A stretch of DNA of 64,000 nucleotides from Erythrocercus mccallii (taxonomy: Eukaryota > Chordata > Aves > Passeriformes > Dicruridae), in assembly GCA_013397435.1 (NCBI GenBank), contig VZRG01000372.1, positions 508,444 through 572,443 of the forward strand. The letters run 5' to 3'. Within the stretch, counting starts at the first letter, position 1. Each line of letters starts with the position of its first letter. A program made the translations under genes and the position numbers. A model generated the notes under the pieces. It did no database searches and was not told the DNA's origin. It worked only from the letters and a program-made list of their open reading frames with translations. Below, one piece after another: positions 56,103 through 64,000 of the stretch.

Positions 56103-58445
56103 TCAATGTATTGTTTCCTATTCTTTCTCTATGGTCGTTTCTACTTAAAGAGTCCAAAAAGGAGGAGCTTTCCCTGCCTTTTCCCATGATTTAACTGCCT
56201 GTGCTGGAGAAGAGCAGAAGCTGAGCTGCGTTTCCACCAGCACAGCCGCATTTATCCCATCCCTCCCTTTTGTGCTGGATTTGACCCCAGCAAACAACCA
56301 AGCAGGAAGCCTTAGGAATCAAACGAACCCTCGTGGAGCATTTGTGGAGATTTTGCTCCTGACAATTTCCCTGGCCCACCTTTGTCCCTTTGGAGAAGGC
56401 GCTGCCGTCCCCGGCGTCACCTTTGAAAGGTGCAGCAGTAAAAGCTTGGCAATATCCAGGATTTGTGGCCAGGCAGAAGCGTGCAATTTAACCCTGATTG
56501 TCTGCAGCCTTGAGCTGGCAGTGCCTTTGCTACAGTTCATATTTAAAAGAAGTCAAAGCGAAACTAATTATCTTTAATTAAGGCGAATTAAGCTTTGATT
56601 TTTAATTTTTTTTTTTTTTTTTAACGCCGAGACGGAGCTGGAACTCATCTGCTCAAGCCAAGGAATGTCCCAAAGGTTATTAGGGCATTTTTCTGGTGGT
56701 GGTAATAACCTTCCCCCCTCCTCGCAGCCCTGGCCACCACCAACAAATCTGTCACTTCATCCGTCTCCGTTGCTGCTCCTGCCCCTCCGCAGGGGTCGCA
56801 GATTCCACAAGTTATCAGCTAATGGCCTTATACATTAAAAATTGAAGCTTTCCTCACTCCCAGGCCTTGCCAGGCTTTGTTCTTAAGCCCCAGACACTTT
56901 GGAGTGCAGCTGCAAACTATAGGCAGAAGATTAAATTAATTTGTAACTCTTTTTTTTTTTTTTTTTTTTTGTCGTCGGGGCCCTGCATTGCTAAATCCTG
57001 CACATTTAATTGAAACCCTACTTCAAGATGCTTTGTGTTTCTGTTCCTCTTTGTTGTCAGTTTAACCTCAGAAGCACTTTAAACTCTGCTAAATTGCTGT
57101 TATATCCTTTTGGATTTTTTTATTTAAAAAAAAAAACAACCAACAAACAACCAACCCTCCGCAATAAGAGGACAGCGAAATTGATATCGGGAGGAGAAGA
57201 AAAATCTTGGAGTCGTTTTTTTTGAGGTATTTAATATTTATTAAGGTCCGTACCCTGCAGAGTTTCAGGTGATTTTGAAGCCCATCTATCTAGGAATGTA
57301 TAAATTGGTGTTGGAATGAAATTTCACCTGGGGAATTTTGTGTTATCCAGTAGTTAAGTCTGCTTTTGAAAGTTTCTGAGAGTAGCGGCTGCCTCTCCAG
57401 AAAATGAGGGTTTAACTGCAGCGCACAATCTAAATGCAAAATCCTGGCATGGAAATTTAATTGTGCAAAATGCGCACGAGGTAATTAAGAACAAATTTTA
57501 GAACATCTCAGACTATAAAGTCCTCCTTCAGCTCCATCCCTGGCGCTATTGCCGGCGCTTATTTTCAATTTGCAGTTCTGCTGAGAAACATGGAATGTGC
57601 CTAAATGAAGAATAAAAGCATCCCGCGCTCTCCGGTGTAACTGTAAATTAAAAAACAACTTGCGCAACGTCGACAATAATCTAAGTGGGAAACTTTATTG
57701 CCCGAGTGTCCTAAAAATATGTTTTGAACTTCCTTCCCTCAGCCCCTTTCCATGCAGACAGAGCTGCTGCTGCTGCTGTAATTTTATTCCCAACATGCAG
57801 CAGGCAAGGAAGAAGCGAGCTGGAGAGAGTGATTTGTGAGGGGTTGATTTCTGGATTTCCCTTTTCAGTTCCGAAAGGGGAAATTGCGTTATTTCAACAA
57901 GTGATTTGCATTTTGGGTTGATTTAAGTGTGTTTTGAGAGCAGGGTTTAGTGGCGTTCCAGCCCTACTTGTGGTGCTCAATCCAGAGGTTTTTTGTTAAT
58001 AATTTGAATTTTTGATTTTTTTAAATCAAAACGTTTGGATGGTTTGGTAAAAGTCAGTGTATACACGCACCCTGTGCCTCTGTTCTTTCATAATCTGGGA
58101 TTGTTTCTCAGTTTATCACGTTCTGGTTTGAAATCTGCTGGTGCCTCTCCATCCATCCGTGCCTTGCCCAAGCCTCGGGGAAGGCTTTTCCTCAGGACAC
58201 AACTGCCCTGAGCTGCTTTCATTGCTCTCCTGAGCTGCCTCTGTGGTTTGAAAAGGGAATTGTTTTCCAAACCACACCCGCACACCCCCAAACTCTCCTC
58301 CGCGTCGCTGCTCCGAGGTGAAATGGAGTGAGGAAGTGTTTTCCTGGCGTAATTCTTGGTGATTGTCCCTTCTCGTTTCTGTTTCCGCGCCATCCTGCCA
58401 TTGCAATTCACTGGGCTTTTGAAAATGAAAAGTTTTTAGTTCTTG

Positions 58446-58570
58446 CGTTGGAAAAGAGCTCAAGATCATCAAATCCAAGCATTGGGAAGGGATCCATGGG
58501 GCCATGGGAACCAGCTCCCTGAATTTCAGGCATTCCCTCCTCAATATCCAAACATAAAGCCCTGATCAGT
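58446..58570 (-). repeat. Possible old CR1-like fragment
   Basis: GGAAAAGAGCTCAAGATCAT and CAAATCCAAGCATTGGGAAG resemble the antisense 3' end at 38925. The rest is too diverged to place. Confidence 0.45.
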
Positions 58571-59829
58571 TCCCAAAAACCCGATTAATTTCAATTGAAA
58601 TATTACATTTTTGTTAAAATACCTTGAAAGAGTTGCAAGGTCTGGAGTTTCATCCTTGAAATGCAGAGAGGTTTTGAACAATGTGTGAATTTGGTAGGTT
58701 TTGGTTTTTCCATCCTGCCCTGGGCTTGTTCCTCATGTTCCTGTGACTTCCTTGAGACAAGTGACAACTTGAAAATCTTTTTAGTGAATCTCTAATGTCT
58801 CTTCTGTTTGTTGTTGGGGCTTTTTTTTTTTTTTTTTTTTTTTTCAAAGAAATCTTCCTTTAACTGTGACACTTTTTATAAATCTAAATCTACACCCAGA
58901 GGTCACTGGTTGGCTGAACTTAAACCATTTTACTTAGTAAATTTAATTAAGAAAATACAGTGCAACTCATAAGCAAATGAGTTTTTGCTAGTTTTAAACC
59001 AAACCACCCTCTCGAGTGCTGATTGCCTCGCTCGACCCCTGGTGATACAGAAACAGGCAAAATTAAAAAGGACATTAAAGCTTCATTAAATCTGAAACAC
59101 ATTTAGTACAGTGACATATCTGCAGGCTATTTCGGGGAAGATTACAGACTCTTTGCTAAGTTTCTTAATTTATAATACCTTGACAATCTTGCGGGGAGGA
59201 AATCTGAGCAGATGGATGCAGTGGTGGTGCAGGAGGGATGCAGAAGTGGCACAGGAGCTTGGCCCTGCCTTGTGTTTGCAGCTCTCAGCTTCACTGGGAA
59301 ATGTTTCCTTTTTCACAACCCCCAAAGAACTCATTGCTGGTGCATTTTGGGATCCTCGAGTGGTCGTTTATTCACCCTGCACTTGTGTCTGCTTCTTTCC
59401 CCAGTTATTCTGCTGCCTTGCTGAGGCTTGGTCAGTGGGAATGGAAATGCTTTGTTTGGAGTCACCATGCAGGCAGTGATTGCTTTTCTTAATTAACATC
59501 TGCAGAAGGATGCTCTGTGCACGGAACCTTCATTATCTGCTTGTTCTGTCTGGAGTTTTTCACTGGTCTTCAGTGAAAAATCAGAATTTAGGGAAAACTG
59601 TTTCTGTCCAGGGTTTCTGTCCAGGCTGTCACAGGATCCTCAGGATCTCAGATGGCTCCTTGGGACAGGAGGGTGGTGCTCCCAAAGGAGAAGGTGGTAA
59701 AGGATGTGTTTTATAAGCCCCTGGTCCACAGCAGAAAATGAAGTTTGTTTAACTCTGTTAGGAGCATTTTGCAGAGCCTACCATGAGGGTGACCCCAGTG
59801 ACTTTCCTGAGGTGGGAATGAGCAGAGAA

Positions 59830-60200
59830 TTCCAAAATGGTTTGGGGTGGAAGGGACCTTCAAGATTATCTGGGCAGGGACATCTCCCACCATCCCAGGC
59901 TGCTCCAGCCCCAATGTCCAACCTGGCTTTGGACATTCCAGGGATCCAGGGGCAGCCACAGCTGCTCTGGGAATTCCAGCCCAGGCTCTCCCCACCCTCC
60001 CAGCCAGGAATTCCTGCCCAATATCCCATCCAAATCTCCCCTTGTCCACTCTGAAGCCATTCCCTGTGTCCTGTCCCTCCAGTCATCCCAGGAGCTCTCC
60101 TGGAGCTCCTTCAGGCCTTGCCAGGGGCTCTGAGCTCTCCCTGGATCCTTCCCTTCTCCAGGTGAACATTCCCAGCTCTCCCAGCCTGGCTCCAGAGGAA
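59830..60200 (-). repeat. CR1 LINE 3' region
   Basis: A well-preserved antisense copy: AATGGTTTGGGGTGGAAGGG, CATCCCAGGCTGCTCCAGCC, CTGGCTTTGGACATTCCAGG, CCTCCCAGCCAGGAATTCC, CACTCTGAAGCCATTCCC and CTTCTCCAGGTGAACATTCC. It explains the open frames at 59704-60347 and 59711-60086. Confidence 0.93.
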
Positions 60201-60879
60201 TTCCAAGCCTTGGGAGCAGCTCCAGGTCCTGCTCTGGACAAGAGTTTTGAAGTCAATATTGTGAAAGCTTCATTTGGCAGTAGCCCCCCAAAGAAATGGT
60301 TTCATCTCTGTCACACCAATGCTCTGAGCCCCACTCTGGGTTTGTGATGTCTCCCCCGAGGATCTGGCAGAAGTTTTCTGGTTTTGCTGAGGCTGCCAGG
60401 CCAAAGGCTGAGCTCTGCTGGGGTTGGGGAGCAGCTGGAATTGCAGGGAGAGCCCCATCTCTGCCTCCCTCCTGAGCTTCAGAGGCTCAGGGATGCCTGG
60501 TGCTCCTTCCCCGCCTCGTCCTTGCCCTCAGGAGAGTCCTGGGCTGGCAGCAGGCTGAAATTCCACCTCTGGAGAGCTGCAATCTGGCCAGGTCAGGTGT
60601 CCCCAGCTCCAGGGCTCAGGTGACAGTGCCAGGGCAGGGCTTTTGCCCAGTCCTGCTCTGGGGTTTGTCCCTTGGTGTGGCTGACACGGTGGTGGCTCAG
60701 ACCCCTCAGCATTGCTGTTTGCAGTAGATTACACGATACAATAGATTCGGTGGGAATAGAATGAGTTTATCCAGCTGGGGAATCCATGATTTCACTGCAT
60801 CCATCACCTCTGGGCAAGACCTTCCACTCTGGAGTTGGTAACAGGAGGATTCTCAAAGGTTACCTGGGGTGTAGGGATG

Positions 60880-61158
60880 TTCATGGCTCCTGTATGGCAC
60901 AGACAGAGCTGCTCTAAATGCCCTGGCTCAGCTCAGGCTGTGCCAGAGGAAGCGAGGTTTGGATAGCAGGGAAAATTCCTTCATGGAAAGGATTATCAAG
61001 CACTGGAACACATGGGAGACTCCCATTCCTGCAGGGATTTAACAGCTCTGTGCCTCTGGCACTCGGGGACATGGTCAGTGATGGCCTTGGACCTGCTGGA
61101 GGTGGTTGCATTCGATGGTCTCAGAGGGCTTTTCCAAAATAATTCCGTGATTCTAACG
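60880..61158 (+). repeat. CR1 LINE 3' region of an older subfamily
   Basis: Sense: GGTTTGGATAGCAGGGAAAA, TTCCTTCATGGAAAGGATTA, CAAGCACTGGAACACATGGG, CTCTGGCACTCGGGGACATG, GATGGCCTTGGACCTGCTGG and TTCCAAAATAATTCCGTGAT. Confidence 0.88.
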
Positions 61159-61668
61159 CTGCAAACCTTCCCTGCAAAGCAGACAAAATAACTGCACGCA
61201 GCTGCATTCTGCTGGAATTGTTTCCCAGGTTCCCCACCGAGTGGGAGAACCTGCCTAAGCACAAAGAATTTCTCTTGGAATGTTCGTTACTTATGGCCAG
61301 TAGAATATTTTCAGACAATATCCATAAAAATGTTGATTTGGGGAATACTCGGCAATGCCTGAATTGACTTATAAAACAGCAGGGGCAGCAAATGCAGTCG
61401 ATATCGTGGAACAAGCAGGTCTGGAGGAATGATGAGGTTTCTCTGTAGGGGCTGTGGGCTCTCTCTCCTCATCCCACTCAGCTTTGACACCAACAGGGAC
61501 ACACCAAGCTCAGCTCTGTAACCCAGATTTTACCCTGAGCCAGTTAAGGGAGGACTCGGGGAGTTGGGAGCTGCCTGCTCATCATCACTGCTAATTATCA
61601 GCAAAGGGCAGCGCCTCGGCCTCCCTCCTGAGGCTGAACTGGTTTCATTTCCACTCCTGGGGAACTTG

Positions 61669-62519
61669 GCCATCAAATGGTGTCACTGAGGGAGACAAAA
61701 GGGGCTGGAGAAACCCAGAAATCCTGGGAAAAACAGGATGGTTGTGAAGAGCCCGTTTTAAATACAACTCTTGGTGTTTGCAGAATGCTCTTTTTTGCCG
61801 TTTCGCCAATTCCTGCCATCCGGGAGAGCTGAGAACTTTTCTCTCTTGAGGGAAATGTGTCCGAATTTGGGCACCAAAAGGTGGCACTGAGGGAGACAAA
61901 AGGGCTGGAGAAACGCAGAAATCCTGAAGGGACAAACGAGTTGTGATGGTTGTGAGGAGCCCATTGTAAATACAGCTCTTTGTGTTTGCAGAATTCCTTT
62001 TTTTCCCATTTCCCCAATTCCAACCATCCTGAGTGTTGAATGCTTTTCTACTCTTGAAGGAAACGTGCCCAAATTTGGGCACCAAATGGTGGCACTCAGA
62101 CAAAAGGAGAAATTTTCTGGAGAAACCCAGAAATCCTGAAGGGAAAAACGAGTTGTGATGGTTGTGAGGAGCCCATTGTAAATACAGCTCTTTGTGTTTG
62201 CAGAATCCCTTTTTTTGCCATTTCTCCCCGTTCCTGCCTTGGTGAGAGTTGGGAACTCTTCTCTCTTGAGGGTAATCTGCCCAAATTTGGGCACCAAATG
62301 GTGGCACTGAGAGAGACAAAAGGAGAAATTTTCTAGAGAAACCCAGAAATCCTGAAGGAACAAACGAGTTGTGATGGTTGTGAGGAGCCCATTCTAAATA
62401 CAGCTCTTTGTGTTTGCAGAATCCCTTTTTCTTTTTGTTTTTTTTTTTTTTCCTGCCATTTCCCCCATTCTTCCCATCGTGAGAGTTGAGTACTTTTCTC
62501 TCTTGAAGGAAATGTGCCC
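61669..62519. repeat. Tandem array of four units of about 210 bp
   Basis: Units begin GCACCAAATGGTGGCACTGA (or close variants) at 61669, 61871, 62079 and 62291, so lengths are about 202, 208, 212 and 229. Each has GAGAAACCCAGAAATCCTG, GGTTGTGA(A/G)GAGCCC, TTTGTGTTTGCAGAAT and TCTCTTGAGGGAAATGTG. The last unit carries an expanded T run. The minus strand is open for long stretches (for example 61645-62319), which comes from the repeat. The array ends 46 bp before exon 14. Confidence 0.96.
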
Positions 62520-62565
62520 TCCATGCAAATCTCTATAACTAGACAAATATTATTTCCTTTCCCAG

Positions 62566-62595
62566 CTTGCTCTTGGGAGGTTTCCATATCCTCAG
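62566..62595 (+). CDS. MAP2K5: MAP2K5 window exon 14: 30-nt alternative exon
   Basis: A 30-nt exon (TCCTTTCCCAG acceptor, GTAAGA donor), phase 0 at both ends, coding LALGRFPYPQ, identical to human residues about 349-358. In human MAP2K5 these ten residues are absent from isoform B (438 instead of 448 residues, from memory), so this is a cassette exon whose skipping keeps the frame. The sequence before the acceptor is unusually short of pyrimidines until TTATTTCCTTTCCCAG, and a 210-bp repeat array ends just upstream. Confidence 0.96.
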
Positions 62596-64000
62596 GTAAG
62601 ATTGTTCATTACTGCTGGTTGCCACTGTGACATTCATTCCTATGTATGAAGGTGCAGAGAGCAATTGTGAACATTTGAGCCACATACAAATAAATCTGTC
62701 CTGTTAAATTGAAAAGTGGGAGCTGGAAGGAGTCATTTAGAAGTCTCTATTGATTTTTCTTTTTTTTTTTTTTGGCCCCCCCTCTTTTTCTCTTCTCCAA
62801 ACTCTACGTTCTCTTTCCGTGGAGACGATGAAAATGATGCTGATGATGTTAATCTTGTTCATTTTGCTGGGAGATTAAAAAATAATCCGGACCTTACAAC
62901 ATTTTTCTTTTGAAGCAGGAAAGTGTACCTGCTCCTTTTCTTATAATTTAATTTTTAATTCTGATTTTGAATAAAGGTCTAAAATCTCCTCAAAAATAGA
63001 ATGTGAAGGAGCTTAAAGGAGCTTCAGATTCTTCCTTTTCAGAGGACCTAATATTAGTATTTTATGTAAATACTGGTATTTTTTAAGTTTCCACCTGAAG
63101 CTGCTGGTAAAACTCTTCCCATCTCCAGTAGCAATGGTTGGGTGGACGCTGAGCTCTGCAGCACCACGGAATATTTCACTTTTTACGCTTAAAAACCCCC
63201 ATGAAGCTCTGAACAAAACAAATCCAGAAGTGGCTCTGACGATTACTTGAAATTCTCATCTCGAGATGGATGTTAGAATTCACAGGAACAAACTGTTCAG
63301 CAGCTCCTCCAATTATTCTTTCCGGGGAGAGGGAGGGGAAAAAAAAAAAGTGAAGTGTCCAGGGACTAAAATGAATTATTTGAATGTGGTTTTTTTATGT
63401 TTTCGTATGTTTTATGAAGACTGTTCTCTGCATCTTGGTCTCTACAGCTCGCAGTGCCTGGAGGCATGTCTGATTTAAAGGTGGTGTTGGTCTGTGCTCT
63501 TTAAGCATCTATTAACTTGCTATTATTATGCAAATAACTGTTGTAATACACATACTAATTTATGCATGGTTAGATTATGCAGATGCCTCACAAACATGGT
63601 TATTGAATAATAGGCTGGGACTCATTCCCTCTCCCATTTTTAGAAGCTGTTTTAAGCAAATTCTCCTGACACTTTTATGGACTTGGGAAGGTTTTTGCCT
63701 TGGTGGAAATATTCTGATTTTTCACTTTTTTTTGGGTTTGTTTCCTCGGCAAAGTGTTCGCTAACACCATTAGCAGAATGGGCTCGGAATATTTCATCTG
63801 GATTTTAGAAGCGTTTTTGGAGGAGAGGATTGGAAAAGAAACTCTTCTGTTGAAACACCCTCCCTGCATGGGGAGCTCACCAAGAGTCTCCATGGTCATG
63901 GATTTTAGAACCTAAAATCCAAAGCGATAAGGGGGACAGCTTGAAATAAATTATATTTATTTATTTGAAATCAACCTCGTGGACGTGTCAGAGCACGGGG
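62596..64000 (+). other. MAP2K5: Intron 14, left part (continues beyond window)
   Basis: AT-rich unique DNA with a T run near 62760 and an A run near 63340. The next human exon (beginning IQKNQGSL) was looked for and not seen, so it lies to the right. No interspersed repeat was recognised. Confidence 0.72.

Larger units (their letters stand above)
51353..62565 (+). other. MAP2K5: Intron 13 (about 11.2 kb)
   Basis: Holds a 250-bp CT-rich tract (51585-51835), AT-rich DNA (53150-53310), seven CR1 fragments (53780 to 60880), long T runs (56605, 56950, 58820) and a 210-bp tandem array (61669-62519). Two stretches (55430-55720 and 57400-57720) are repeat-free with mixed composition and CG-containing words, and are the best candidates here for conserved noncoding elements. 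No exon seen. Confidence 0.72.
1..64000 (+). other. MAP2K5: Internal part of the MAP2K5 (MEK5) gene
   Basis: Fourteen exons on this strand join in frame into about 275 residues of MEK5, the cytoplasmic and nuclear MAP kinase kinase that phosphorylates the TEY motif of ERK5 (MAPK7) after activation by MEKK2/MEKK3. The joined product covers the end of the PB1 docking domain, the linker, and the kinase domain from the glycine loop to just past APE. Seen differences from the human protein as I remember it are few and mostly conservative (LQIYPR for LQIFPR, PPGKRN for PPGERN, YHVRSG for YHVPSG, VIPLDI for VILLDI), except in the linker exon at 5648. Upstream exons (start codon, most of PB1) and the last exons (C lobe, stop codon) are outside the window. 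The stretch 3777-9011 appears mis-ordered; see the gap and duplication entries. Confidence 0.96.

Noticed and set aside
61645..62319. 224-residue minus-strand open frame and overlapping frames to 62363
   Set aside because: They run through the 210-bp array; the repeated peptide pattern mirrors the DNA repeat and shifts frame from unit to unit. No splice sites, promoter or family match.

Overview
This window is vertebrate nuclear DNA, almost certainly from a bird. Fourteen short exons on the + strand, separated by long introns and bounded by AG/GT splice sites, join in frame into the middle of MAP2K5 (MEK5, the dual-specificity kinase that activates ERK5/MAPK7). The bird call rests on the dense 3'-end fragments of CR1-type LINEs in both orientations, a solo retroviral LTR, and modest intron sizes. 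Neither end of the gene is present: the exons run from the end of the PB1 domain (about human residue 85) to the 30-nt exon that is skipped in the known short isoform (about residues 349-358). No other protein gene, tRNA, rRNA or CRISPR array was recognised. All long open frames outside the exons trace to CR1 fragments, tandem repeats or chance.

Layout. 1-9.0 kb holds exons 1-3 (2388-2457, 4626-4666, 5648-5715) in a part that is assembled wrongly. Three single-N gaps (3777, 5922, 9011) cut it into pieces A (1-3776), B (3778-5921), C (5923-9010) and D (9012 onward). The end of C (7774-9010) repeats the start of B (3778-5014) over 1237 bp, including exon 2, and the last 58 bases of A (3719-3776) are identical to the first 58 of C (5923-5980). 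B's tail and D's head carry the same minisatellite. The true order is therefore most likely A-C-B-D, with exon 2 present once and one CR1 copy made whole. 9-29 kb holds exons 4 (11361-11409), 5 (16430-16494, glycine loop) and 6 (28941-28980, catalytic lysine), several minus-strand CR1 copies, a solo LTR at 22800-23264 and a 354-bp tandem duplication. 32.6-34.6 kb holds exons 7-9. Exon 10 (40366-40414, ending in the HR of HRD) sits in the loop of a large inverted repeat (39792-40121 / 41293-41630). Exons 11 (46740-46813, HRD and DFG), 12 (47714-47764, activation segment) and 13 (51281-51352, APE region) follow. A long intron (51353-62565) with a CT-rich microsatellite, CR1 fragments and probable conserved noncoding blocks leads to exon 14 (62566-62595), which lies just after a four-unit array of about 210 bp.

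The exons encode one protein and phases match at every junction (1, 0, 2, 0, 2, 0, 0, 1, 0, 1, 0, 0, 0). The kinase motifs are intact: GHGNGG loop, AVK lysine, HRD, DFG, the SIAKT activation segment and APE. I found no clearly novel biological system. The strongest observations are the mis-ordered scaffold, the inverted repeat around exon 10, and the repeat arrays beside the alternatively spliced exon 14.
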